Positions 7,074-13,326 of a stretch of 13,326 nt of DNA are shown piece after piece. Numbering within the stretch: position 1 is the first letter of the stretch; each line of letters begins with the position of its first letter. The stretch is from assembly GCA_003229345.1 (NCBI GenBank), contig QIDN01000423.1:1-13326 (forward strand), read 5' to 3'. Made by a program: the position numbers and the translations under genes. The DNA is from Nitrospirota bacterium (GTDB lineage Bacteria; Nitrospinota; Nitrospinia; Nitrospinales; Nitrospinaceae). A model generated the notes under the pieces. The model was given only the letters and a program-made list of their open reading frames with translations, made no database searches and was not told the DNA's origin.

Positions 7074-9155
7074 ATGACCGATTCTAAAACCAAAATTTCC
7101 AACACACTGTTTAACAACCGGCAGTTATTCCTGCGTTACAATCAGTTCAAAATCCACCGTATCCTGGAAACGCTTTCCGCAACCGACCGTTTGGTTTTCA
7201 CTCTCATCCCCCGCTTGCTGCATATCAATCAAAAAGGCCTTCCCGGTTACATTCAGGACGGTGTCCCCTGCGGAATTTATAATTTTAAAATAGATCGGGA
7301 ATGCCAATTGGCAGCGGAGCGCCTGTTCCCGAACATCATTATGAGAGGCGGCGAAAACCATTCTTCGTTTATCGATACCGTGTTACTGATGGGAAGTACG
7401 GGCTCCATGGCCCAAAGTCAAAAATCCGACCTGGACTTTACCCTGTTCGTCGACAAGCAAAGCATCTCTCCCGAAAGACTAAACCTATTTGGCCAAAAGC
7501 TGAAGTTGCTTGAAGAATGGACTTGGAATACCTTCAACCTTGAAATCCATTTTTTCAATAACGACATCCTCGATGTCAAAAATAATATCTTCGGAGAAAG
7601 TGATTCAGAAAGTACCGGATCCGCCCAGGCGAAACTCTTAAAAGAGGAAATGTACCGTACGGCAGTTATTACTGGCGGAAAAATCCCTTTCTGGTGGATC
7701 GTACCTCTTAATACGGACGATCGTCTGTATAGAAACCTGTGTCAACTGGTCCAAACCAATCAAACTCTTTTGAATCCGGATGACTTCCTGGATATCGGCA
7801 ACGTGGATGACATTTCTCAAGGCGAATTCTTTGGCGGGTCGATATGGACCTTGATAAAATCGTTCAAAGCTCCTTTCAAAACTCTCATTAAGATGAGCCT
7901 GCTCGAAGAGTACATGTTCAACAATACAAAATCCAACCTACTTTGCCATGATATTAAGAAAAAAATATTCGGCGGCGTTCCTTACGAAAAAATTGATGCC
8001 TATAAAAACCTCTTTGAAAGAGTGGAAAAATACTTTCTTACTACCAAGACCGAACATGAAGTAGACGCTCTTCGCATTGCTTTTTATTTAAAAACAGGAT
8101 CCAAGGTCAATAATTACGAACTGATTCATGGAAGTATGGAGCCCAACAAAAAAATGCTGATCGAGCTGATTAATCGTTGGGATTGGAATTCGGAAAAAGT
8201 GGAAAACCTCAATTCGTATCTAAATTGGCAAATGATGAAAAAAGTAGCTCTGGGAAACCGGATGAACCAGATATTGATGAACTCCTACAAAAAAATCTCA
8301 GAAGCCAACACCCAACTGGGACCCGGGAAAAGCCTGATTACCGAAAGAGACACACATCTTCTGGGACGCAAACTGTTCAGTTTTTACCGCAAAGCGCTTA
8401 ACAAAGTGGAAAACCTATTTGCACTGGTCGACGGAGAAACCAGTGAGAAAGAATTGACATTCTTGTTGCACCAGACCAGTCCCGCGGATAAGGGAACCTG
8501 GTATCTCATTCGCGGTAAAACTCTGGCTCTCCTGGAACTGATCCCTCCGGAGAATATAATTAAAAAAGCTTCCACACTGCAGTTTTTGATCGCATTCACC
8601 TGCTTTAACAACCTATACAGCGATGACACCATCCTATTATTACGGGCCGAGCAACAGTCGATCAAAGATCAGGATCTGGGAGCTCTGCTAAGAGATCTGT
8701 CCAGTTTTATGGCGCAGGTTAATATCGCCGATATCCCGAACAATGATTTATTGGCCCCTGCACACATCAAACAGGCCTTCGTCATTGTGGACTTTGGAAA
8801 TCCAATTCCCAGAGAAATCACTATAGGAAATATCAACGAATGCAAAACCAACAAAGAATATTCCAACTACATCATCAAGCGCTTGGATCGAATTCGAAGT
8901 GTAGTCACCATTTACCTTACTTCATGGGGGGAGTTGTTCTGCAAAACATATTCGGGTATAAATTGTATGGGGCGGTGTCTTAAAGACATTCTACCTCAAA
9001 CGTCCGGCCAGGTGCTGGACAACCCCGATTATTTGAAAATATTTGTGCCGGGGAGCCGCAGAGACACCATGAACCTTTTTTGGGTAAATACTTATATCTT
9101 GAAATCTTTAAAGTCGGGCATTTCAAAAAGAGAAGCATCACCTTCGTCGAAGTAA
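7074..9155 (+). CDS. cyaA: Class I (CyaA-type) adenylate cyclase
   Basis: 693 residues; enterobacterial CyaA has about 850. The N-terminus matches the class I catalytic domain in order: RYNQFKIHRILETL, LIPRLLHINQKGLPGY, the nucleotidyltransferase-fold motif GSTGS (107-111) followed by SDLD with candidate metal-binding Asp119 and Asp121, then EIHFF (157-161), ESTGSAQ (179-185) and EEMYRTAV (191-198). Near residue 615-622 the motif TSWGEL corresponds to the conserved NSWGE-like segment at the end of the core. The shorter length therefore suggests loss of most of the C-terminal regulatory extension while the core stays intact. It should convert ATP to cAMP in the cytoplasm. No CRP-type receptor is in the window. 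The pentapeptide gene follows after 76 bp. The gene is AT-richer than the flanking Bat and alr genes. No strong ribosome site is visible. Confidence 0.88.
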   Translation: MTDSKTKISNTLFNNRQLFLRYNQFKIHRILETLSATDRLVFTLIPRLLHINQKGLPGYIQDGVPCGIYNFKIDRECQLAAERLFPNIIMRGGENHSSFIDTVLLMGSTGSMAQSQKSDLDFTLFVDKQSISPERLNLFGQKLKLLEEWTWNTFNLEIHFFNNDILDVKNNIFGESDSESTGSAQAKLLKEEMYRTAVITGGKIPFWWIVPLNTDDRLYRNLCQLVQTNQTLLNPDDFLDIGNVDDISQGEFFGGSIWTLIKSFKAPFKTLIKMSLLEEYMFNNTKSNLLCHDIKKKIFGGVPYEKIDAYKNLFERVEKYFLTTKTEHEVDALRIAFYLKTGSKVNNYELIHGSMEPNKKMLIELINRWDWNSEKVENLNSYLNWQMMKKVALGNRMNQILMNSYKKISEANTQLGPGKSLITERDTHLLGRKLFSFYRKALNKVENLFALVDGETSEKELTFLLHQTSPADKGTWYLIRGKTLALLELIPPENIIKKASTLQFLIAFTCFNNLYSDDTILLLRAEQQSIKDQDLGALLRDLSSFMAQVNIADIPNNDLLAPAHIKQAFVIVDFGNPIPREITIGNINECKTNKEYSNYIIKRLDRIRSVVTIYLTSWGELFCKTYSGINCMGRCLKDILPQTSGQVLDNPDYLKIFVPGSRRDTMNLFWVNTYILKSLKSGISKREASPSSK

Positions 9156-9231
9156 ACCATGATGATGACGTCCGCTATTAAAACAGCCGCATAAATACAA
9201 GTGTTTTTCTGTTATCGGATCGGAAAACCTA

Positions 9232-10083
9232 ATGTCAAATATTGAAGAAATCCTTTCCCTCACATTAAATAATGCTACTCAGGATGGCGTTAATTTCAAA
9301 TCCTATGATCTCAGCGGCATCAGCCTGAATGGAATATCGTTTATATTTTCCGTTTTTACAGAATCCAATTTCAACCGGTCGGAGCTGGTTGAAATTAATT
9401 TTTCCCAATCCAACCTTAAGAATACCTGCTTTAAAAACGCAAAAATAAAAAATGTCAACTTTACCTCCTCCAACTTGGAAAACGCAGATTTCGAAGGCGC
9501 TACTCTGATCAATTGCATTTTTAAAAACGCTAAGCTTGAAAATTCAAATTTTGCCTCGGCACAGATCAAGGGATGCCAACTGCGGGGCTGTAATTTGAGC
9601 CGCAGCAATCTTTCGTCATCAAAAATTCAGAACAGCGACCTGAGTTTCGCGCGATTGATGTACACCTATGCCAAGTCCACCGACATCTCCGGCTCTCGCT
9701 TAAATGGCATCAATGCCCGGGGTTCTGATTTCGGGTTCTCCAAAATCAGCAACACCGATCTCCGGGGAGCCATCTTAAAATATTCCGACTTCAACTCCTG
9801 CACGTTTAAGGGAGTTAAACTCTCGCACGCGGAAATGGTGGGATGCGAGTTAAAGGATTCTTTCTGCAAAGGAATTGATATGGAAGAAATAAACCTGGAA
9901 GGAGCCGACCTGACCTACGCCAATCTGGAAGAAGCCAATCTGAAAAACGCTTTTCTCCTCGAAGCCAACCTCCACGGCACCAACTTCAGCAAAGCAAACC
10001 TCAAGGGCGCCTATCTGGTGGACGCCAATATTTCGAAAGCCCTGCTCAAGGAAGCCATTTTGGATAACACGATTCTAGAGTAG
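9232..10083 (+). CDS. Pentapeptide-repeat protein
   Basis: 283 residues. After about 18 non-repeat residues (MSNIEEILSLTLNN...), nearly the whole protein follows the A(N/D)LXX five-residue pattern, for example SNLENADFEGATL and, near the end, GADLTYANLEEANL. About fifty repeats predict a long right-handed quadrilateral beta-helix. The central repeats are irregular (Ser, Cys and Lys in place of Ala and Leu), while the last ~60 residues are canonical. There is no signal peptide or transmembrane helix, so it is probably cytoplasmic. Pentapeptide proteins range from gyrase-binding DNA mimics to scaffolds of unknown role, and sequence alone does not choose between these. It lies 76 bp after the cyclase gene on the same strand, so cotranscription is possible. 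Local GC is low: 19 of 60 bases in 9421-9480. Confidence 0.88.
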   Translation: MSNIEEILSLTLNNATQDGVNFKSYDLSGISLNGISFIFSVFTESNFNRSELVEINFSQSNLKNTCFKNAKIKNVNFTSSNLENADFEGATLINCIFKNAKLENSNFASAQIKGCQLRGCNLSRSNLSSSKIQNSDLSFARLMYTYAKSTDISGSRLNGINARGSDFGFSKISNTDLRGAILKYSDFNSCTFKGVKLSHAEMVGCELKDSFCKGIDMEEINLEGADLTYANLEEANLKNAFLLEANLHGTNFSKANLKGAYLVDANISKALLKEAILDNTILE

Positions 10084-10121
10084 AATACTCTGGATTTTTT
10101 TATTCCCCCGATAGGCGTACC

Positions 10122-10493
10122 ATGACAGTATTTTTGTTACTATTGCATTTTGCAGTAATTTTGTTCGTGGTGATCGGGTTTCCGGTCGCGTTGATCACGA
10201 ACCACCGTAGGTTTCGTTTGATCCATGCCGGAGTCCTCGCCTTTATCACCCTGCTGATGATCCTGCGAATTCCCTGTCCTCTAACCGTTCTCGAAGAAGG
10301 TTCAACGGGAGAATCCTACGAGGGCTCCTTTCTCGCCACCTGGTTGAACCGAATCATTTATGTCGAATGGTTCACCCCGCAATCGGTTTTTATCATTGAT
10401 ATGGTTTTCGCGGTGCTCGTCTTCTCTTCTTTTTGGTGGTGGCCCTTGAAAAGAAAATCATCTGGTGAGGATAAGATTACTTCGGAGAAGTAG
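10122..10493 (+). CDS. DUF2784 family small membrane protein
   Basis: 123 residues with three predicted transmembrane helices (about 3-23, 32-50 and 88-107). The centre carries the family hallmark: CPLTVLEEG (52-60) followed by YEGSF and an I-Y pair before the third helix. DUF2784 members are small inner-membrane proteins of unknown function. It starts 38 bp after the pentapeptide gene. Its last 17 bp overlap the 3' end of the convergent SUMF1-like gene, so there is no room for a separate terminator between them. The C-terminal tail after the last helix is basic then acidic and not conserved-looking. Confidence 0.82.
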   Translation: MTVFLLLLHFAVILFVVIGFPVALITNHRRFRLIHAGVLAFITLLMILRIPCPLTVLEEGSTGESYEGSFLATWLNRIIYVEWFTPQSVFIIDMVFAVLVFSSFWWWPLKRKSSGEDKITSEK

Positions 10494-11328
10494 CCGGCGT
10501 CACGCACCGGAATCCGACATTTTCGAAATATTCATCGGGTTTGGCTTCCGTGCGGTAAAACATGTAGCGGTACGCCTCCAGAAAATAGTGTCCGCCCTTC
10601 TGAAATCCGTTGCCGCGAAGCACCTTGAATTCTTTCCCGAATTTTTTGAACTGGTAATCATTTCCTGGATACGGCTGATACCAGCTCGAAGTCCATTCCA
10701 TGACATTTCCAGCCATGTCAAAAACATGATAGGGGCTGACGTCTTTCGGATAACTGCCGCCTGCCGCAAGCGCCTTGGCGCCGTCGATCCCAACATTGGC
10801 CCAGCCTTTTTGATACTCATCGCCCCACGGAAACAATCTGCCGTCGGTGCCCCGCGCCGCCTTTTCCCACTGCTCCTCGGTCGGCAACCGCTTGCCGGCC
10901 CAAAGCGCATAGGTCAACGCTTCCCGCCAGGTAACGTTGGTGACCGGGAGGTCCTTTTCTCCTTCAGGAAAACGGCCGTCCTCCCAATGGCCGGGAAGTT
11001 CGGGGAATTGCGTGGAGTCGATAAATTTCTTATATTCGCGATTGGTCACCTCATACTGGTCGATGTAAAACGCATCGAGATAAACCTTGTGCTCCGGATG
11101 CTGGTCTTTGTAGAGGGGTTTGACGGTGCCGATTTTAAGGTGGGTGTTCTCCGGGTCGGTGCGGTTGGTCCCCATAATGAATTCCCCGGCGGGAATCATC
11201 ACCATTGCCTTGCCATCCACTTTGGAACTTATTTTGGGCGGCAGAGGATCCGGTGCCCTTTCACAAGCGAACAGAAAAGCAACAACGATAAAAAATACGC
11301 AAAGGACGCGCTCGTTATACACAAACAT
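10477..11328 (-). CDS. SUMF1/FGE-sulfatase-like lipoprotein, catalytic cysteines absent
   Basis: 283 residues. The N-terminus is a lipoprotein signal with lipobox LFAC and lipidated Cys22, so the mature protein should be membrane-anchored outside the cytoplasm. From about residue 42 the FGE-sulfatase fold is complete: MIPAGEFIMGTN, DAFYIDQYEVTNREYKKF, PVTNVTWREALTYALWAGKRLPTEEQWEKAAR, FPWGDE, DMAGNVMEWTSSWY, LRGNGF and the end motif VGFRC. In true formylglycine-generating enzymes two active-site cysteines lie in a CxxxxC-like segment before that end motif. Here the segment (YFLEAYRYMFYR) has none, so formylglycine formation is unlikely. Related proteins without the pair include EgtB/PvdO-type enzymes and ligand-binding lipoproteins. 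It follows the poly-aspartate gene by 37 bp on the same strand, suggesting one transcript. Confidence 0.87.
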   Translation of the reverse strand: MFVYNERVLCVFFIVVAFLFACERAPDPLPPKISSKVDGKAMVMIPAGEFIMGTNRTDPENTHLKIGTVKPLYKDQHPEHKVYLDAFYIDQYEVTNREYKKFIDSTQFPELPGHWEDGRFPEGEKDLPVTNVTWREALTYALWAGKRLPTEEQWEKAARGTDGRLFPWGDEYQKGWANVGIDGAKALAAGGSYPKDVSPYHVFDMAGNVMEWTSSWYQPYPGNDYQFKKFGKEFKVLRGNGFQKGGHYFLEAYRYMFYRTEAKPDEYFENVGFRCVTPATSPK

Positions 11329-11365
11329 TCAGAGAAACCTTCGGGAATGCCGCTGCCTGACGAAT

Positions 11366-11677
11366 TTAATCTTCTTTTTCATCGTCATCATCGTCATCGT
11401 CATCGTCGTCGTCATCCTCTTCTTCCAGAGTTTTCTGGAGCTCTTCCTCTTCAGCTGCGTCCATTAATTCCTTGATCTGTTCGTAACCCGTGGCCATCCG
11501 CTGAATACTGATGAGCAGGTTGACCAGATCGGCGTCTCCCATTTCACGAATACCCGCCACCAGGGAACCCCGCTCATCATCCCCGAATTTTTCATCAAAC
11601 CCATCGAACATGCTGATGATCTTGTCCTTGCAATGAAGCAGGTCGAAAAAGAAACTTTGAATTTCTATCTTAGCCAT
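11366..11677 (-). CDS. Small acidic protein with a 12-aspartate tail
   Basis: 103 residues from the ATG at 11677. A start 28 codons further upstream is possible, but AAGGA lies five bases before 11677 and the extra upstream residues look non-coding. I do not recognise the family. The N-terminal ~70 residues look like a compact helical domain (MAKIEIQSFFFDLLHCKDKI, then GFDEKFGDDERGSLVAGIRE) with one Cys. After MATGYEQIKELMDAAEEEEL the chain becomes almost purely acidic: three Glu, twelve consecutive Asp, then EKED. No signal peptide is present. Such tails may bind divalent cations or basic partners, but this is inference. The Asp run uses mixed GAT and GAC codons, so it is not a pure microsatellite. 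The SUMF1-like lipoprotein gene follows 37 bp downstream. Confidence 0.75.
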   Translation of the reverse strand: MAKIEIQSFFFDLLHCKDKIISMFDGFDEKFGDDERGSLVAGIREMGDADLVNLLISIQRMATGYEQIKELMDAAEEEELQKTLEEEDDDDDDDDDDDDEKED

Positions 11678-11682
11678 AATAT

Positions 11683-11687
11683 TCCTT
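11683..11687 (-). promoter_or_regulatory. Shine-Dalgarno AAGGA deciding the poly-Asp gene start
   Basis: On the minus strand AAGGA is followed by five bases and the ATG at 11677. This is one of the better ribosome sites in the window and supports the short form of the protein over the form beginning at 11761. Confidence 0.6.
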
Positions 11688-11710
11688 ATTTTATATTGGA
11701 CAAACGCCCA

Positions 11711-11724
11711 CCGGAAATTTCCGG
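11711..11724. promoter_or_regulatory. Perfect 14-bp palindrome CCGGAAATTTCCGG
   Basis: The sequence is identical to its reverse complement over all 14 bases. It lies 33 bp upstream of the poly-Asp gene start (minus strand), in the gap shared with the divergent DUF1566 gene. The position suits an operator or a site near the transcription start. A 14-bp palindrome is expected about once by chance in 13 kb, so the location is the main support. Confidence 0.35.
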
Positions 11725-11868
11725 ATATGTTCAGTTGAAAATGGAAAGCACAAAATACCACAAAAATAATGGATTATTATAACCGTTATTCCCTATGGAT
11801 CATCCCCGGCAATCCTCATGCATAATGAAGCCATTGAGAAACCCACCCAATACTGCCGGGATTAATTT

Positions 11869-11897
11869 TTGTTTCAAGGAAACTATTGAATTATAAT
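11869..11897 (+). promoter_or_regulatory. Candidate sigma70-type promoter for the DUF1566 gene
   Basis: TTGTTT (11869-11874), a 17-bp spacer and a perfect TATAAT (11892-11897) lie about 77 bp before the DUF1566 start codon, in an AT-rich gap. The -35 matches consensus at three of six positions; the -10 matches at all six. The rest of the 11678-11974 gap holds the palindrome listed separately and a small AATAAT-GG-ATTATT palindrome at 11765-11778; I see no gene in it. Confidence 0.4.
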
Positions 11898-11974
11898 AGA
11901 TAAGTCAATACATAGATTACTTTTCAGATAATCAGGGAGTATCTGCTAACCTCTAACTTTATTGGATTTGATGA

Positions 11975-12454
11975 ATGGCTGAAGGAGAACGTTTTGTGGA
12001 CAACGGTGACGGCACCGTCACCGATACCAAATACAAACTGATGTGGCTGAAGATGGACAGCTATCAGAAAAGAGGCAAATGGTGCAGTTGGAAAGGAGCT
12101 CACAAGTTCGTCGCCCGGCTGAATGAAAAGAAATTCGCCGGACACGAAGACTGGCGCCTGCCCAAAAGCCAGGAATGTCGCAACCTGTACGACCACGATA
12201 GCAAGAACTACGACTTTAACGATGATATCGTTCACATCGACTACGCGTTTCCCGAGGGATGCGGGTCCACCTACTGGTGCATCGAGGAAAGCGGCATCAA
12301 CGCCATGGCCTATAATTTCTACAGCGACCGCGGTTACCATATTCGAAAATCTACGAAGGAGGCGGCCAACATGTCATGCCGACCCGTTCGGACGGCGGGA
12401 AAAGCTACTGTTCAGGGACGAACATCAGCCACCGGCCGCAGTCGGCGGGAATAA
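11975..12454 (+). CDS. DUF1566 (Lcl C-terminal-like) domain protein
   Basis: 159 residues. The DUF1566 pattern is clear: RFVDNGDGTVTDTKYKLMW (6-24), a tryptophan-rich WCSWKGAHKF segment, GHEDWRLPKSQE (56-67) and the closing SCRPVR (134-139). Five cysteines (37, 68, 96, 102 and 135) could form disulfides, yet no signal peptide is visible, so its location is uncertain. Proteins with this fold are related to C-type-lectin-like and SUMF1-like folds and often occur in multiple copies; no catalytic role is known. The ~20 residues after SCRPVR are basic and low-complexity. They overlap a possible N-terminal extension of the next gene, so the tail may be spurious or the two reading frames may compete. 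Start ATG at 11975 has only a weak upstream GGA. Confidence 0.82.
   Translation: MAEGERFVDNGDGTVTDTKYKLMWLKMDSYQKRGKWCSWKGAHKFVARLNEKKFAGHEDWRLPKSQECRNLYDHDSKNYDFNDDIVHIDYAFPEGCGSTYWCIEESGINAMAYNFYSDRGYHIRKSTKEAANMSCRPVRTAGKATVQGRTSATGRSRRE
12355..12362 (+). promoter_or_regulatory. Shine-Dalgarno-like GAAGGAGG inside the DUF1566 gene
   Basis: This is a near-perfect anti-16S match. It lies 13 bp before the ATG at 12376, the only conventional start in the alanine racemase frame, and 8 bp before ATG 12371, which is an internal Met codon of the DUF1566 frame. The spacing to 12376 is longer than optimal. Confidence 0.35.
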
Positions 12455-13326
12455 GGGAGAAAACCATTTCCAATTCGATAGACATTCAAGCGGCCAATCC
12501 ACCGGGCTTACACCGTGCCACGGTAGCGGAAATTCATTTGTCGAACCTGCGGCACAATGTGCAGGCCCTGCGCTCTTTACTCAAACCCGGCGTCCAACTG
12601 ATGGCCGTCGTCAAGGCCAATGCCTACGGTCACGGCGCCCTGCCCTGCACTCAGGCAGTGCTCGATGCCGGAGCGGATACGTTGGGAGTAGGCATCGTCT
12701 CCGAAGGTATCGAACTGAGAGAACAGGGCATCCAGGCTCCTATCCAGGTGCTGGTCGGAATTTTCCCTGACGAGGTGGATGACCTGATTCAACACAACCT
12801 GACCACCACGTTGCACAGCCGGTCGTTGGCAGAAACCCTGTCGCAACGCGCGGGCCACTTGGGGAAAGAGGTGGGGGTTCACATCAAAGTCGATACCGGA
12901 ATGGGGCGACTCGGTATTGCCCCGGACCAGCTTCCCGGATGGGTCGAGTTTCTTACAAACTTAAAAAATATCCGGATTGAATCCATCTTCACGCATTTTT
13001 CTTCTGCCGACAACGCGGACCCCAGCTTTACGCAGAATCAGATCAAACGTTTTCAATCCGCTCTCGACAAACTAAAAAAAGCGAAACTTGATATCCCGCT
13101 GGCGCATTGCGCCAACAGCGCCGCCCTGCTCCAGTTTCCGGAGAGCCAGTTCGACTTGGTCCGGCCCGGAATCTGCCTTTACGGAGCGTTACCCGCCCCC
13201 GGACTGGGTCCGGTGGTAGAATCCCTGACCGCGAAGAATTCCCAATTTTCTCTGCTCCCGGTCATGCAGTGGAAAACGAGAATATTGACTATCAACTCCC
13301 TACCCAAGGGTTCCCCTGTGAGTTAC
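12376..13326 (+). CDS. alr: Alanine racemase, N-terminal part (3' end outside window)
   Basis: 317 codons run open to the right edge. The PLP-binding TIM-barrel domain is unmistakable: VAEIHLSNLRHNVQALR, the PLP-lysine motif AVVKANAYGHG (Lys80 from this start), HIKVDTGMGRLG, FTHFSSAD, HCANSAALL and RPGICLYG. The window ends at the beginning of the C-terminal beta-domain (PVMQWKTRIL). The enzyme interconverts L- and D-alanine for peptidoglycan. The start is ambiguous. ATG 12376 is the only conventional start, but it adds ~40 non-homologous-looking residues and overlaps the DUF1566 gene by 79 bp. The family domain would normally begin near 12508. An ATT at 12466, six bases after AAGGGAG and just past the DUF1566 stop, is an attractive alternative (Lys50 in that numbering). 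Family certainty is very high; the start is not. Confidence 0.9.
   Translation, partial: MPTRSDGGKSYCSGTNISHRPQSAGIREKTISNSIDIQAANPPGLHRATVAEIHLSNLRHNVQALRSLLKPGVQLMAVVKANAYGHGALPCTQAVLDAGADTLGVGIVSEGIELREQGIQAPIQVLVGIFPDEVDDLIQHNLTTTLHSRSLAETLSQRAGHLGKEVGVHIKVDTGMGRLGIAPDQLPGWVEFLTNLKNIRIESIFTHFSSADNADPSFTQNQIKRFQSALDKLKKAKLDIPLAHCANSAALLQFPESQFDLVRPGICLYGALPAPGLGPVVESLTAKNSQFSLLPVMQWKTRILTINSLPKGSPVSY
12453..12459 (+). promoter_or_regulatory. Shine-Dalgarno AAGGGAG before an ATT codon of alr
   Basis: AAGGGAG overlaps the DUF1566 stop codon (TAAGGGAG) and is followed after six bases by ATT at 12466 in the alr frame. This is the usual geometry of a downstream operon gene except that the codon is ATT. 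ATT initiation is known but rare (for example infC). Confidence 0.45.

Noticed and set aside
11380..11415. Repetitive tcg/tca run resembling a microsatellite or short repeat array
   Set aside because: It is the complement of the aspartate codons of the poly-Asp gene. Irregular GAT/GAC use and the lack of spacers exclude CRISPR or a pure satellite.
10465..11475. Long + strand open frame of 336 codons opposite the SUMF1-like and poly-Asp genes
   Set aside because: It has no recognisable motifs, runs antisense to a clear FGE-sulfatase domain and a well-started small gene, and looks like a codon-bias shadow.
11678..11761. Longer N-terminus for the poly-Asp protein (start at 11761)
   Set aside because: The extra 28 residues look like translated non-coding sequence and would include the palindrome, while AAGGA precedes the shorter start.
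11795..11896. 33-codon + strand frame in the divergent gap
   Set aside because: No ribosome site, no recognisable features, and it overlaps the candidate DUF1566 promoter.
12123..12882. Other-frame open reading frames over DUF1566 and alr (both strands)
   Set aside because: They have arginine- and proline-rich, low-information translations and lie on top of clear DUF1566 and alanine racemase motifs.
1..13326. Search for tRNA, rRNA, transposase, integrase, attachment sites or CRISPR
   Set aside because: By eye I found no cloverleaf-like segments, terminal inverted repeats with transposase frames, or regularly spaced repeats. A tool-based scan could still find a small RNA.

Overview
The window is about 13.3 kb of gene-dense bacterial chromosome. 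Genes are tightly packed, with short gaps, several 4-30 bp overlaps, and no phage, transposase, CRISPR or RNA gene that I can see. Signal peptides, a lipobox lipoprotein, a Bat cluster and an AmpG-like permease indicate a Gram-negative host. The combination of a class I adenylate cyclase, SUMF1-like and DUF1566-like proteins and moderate GC would fit a Nitrospinota or 'deltaproteobacterial' type of genome. That placement is an inference from gene content only and is weak.

Left block (1-3297, + strand): the 3' end of a BatB/BatC-type TPR protein, then BatD and BatE, with overlapping ends that suggest translational coupling. This is the distal half of a Bacteroides-aerotolerance (Bat) cluster. 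BatA, the VWA part of BatB and MoxR would be expected to the left of the window.

Middle-left block (3311-6854, - strand), in transcription order: an AmpG-like MFS permease, a YqiA-like alpha/beta hydrolase 10 bp behind it, an OmpR/PhoB-type response regulator with no kinase beside it, and after a 166 bp gap an XRE-type repressor. The XRE gene converges on batE, with an 8-bp perfect inverted repeat over the junction.

Middle block (7074-10493, + strand): a class I (CyaA-type) adenylate cyclase, a long pentapeptide-repeat protein and a DUF2784 membrane protein. The 219 bp divergent region (6855-7073) in front of this block is rich in inverted repeats and probably holds both promoters. The cyclase and pentapeptide genes are visibly AT-richer than the right end of the window.

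Right block: on the - strand a small acidic protein ending in twelve consecutive aspartates (11366-11677), followed by a SUMF1-like lipoprotein without the formylglycine-generating cysteines (10477-11328). On the + strand are a DUF1566-type protein (11975-12454) and the N-terminal part of alanine racemase, which runs off the right edge. The alanine racemase frame has no ATG/GTG/TTG where its start would be expected. It either starts at an ATG inside the preceding gene or uses an ATT codon behind a good Shine-Dalgarno sequence.

The loci most worth a second look are the cyclase/pentapeptide pair with its repeat-rich promoter region, the poly-aspartate gene with its upstream palindrome, and the alanine racemase start.
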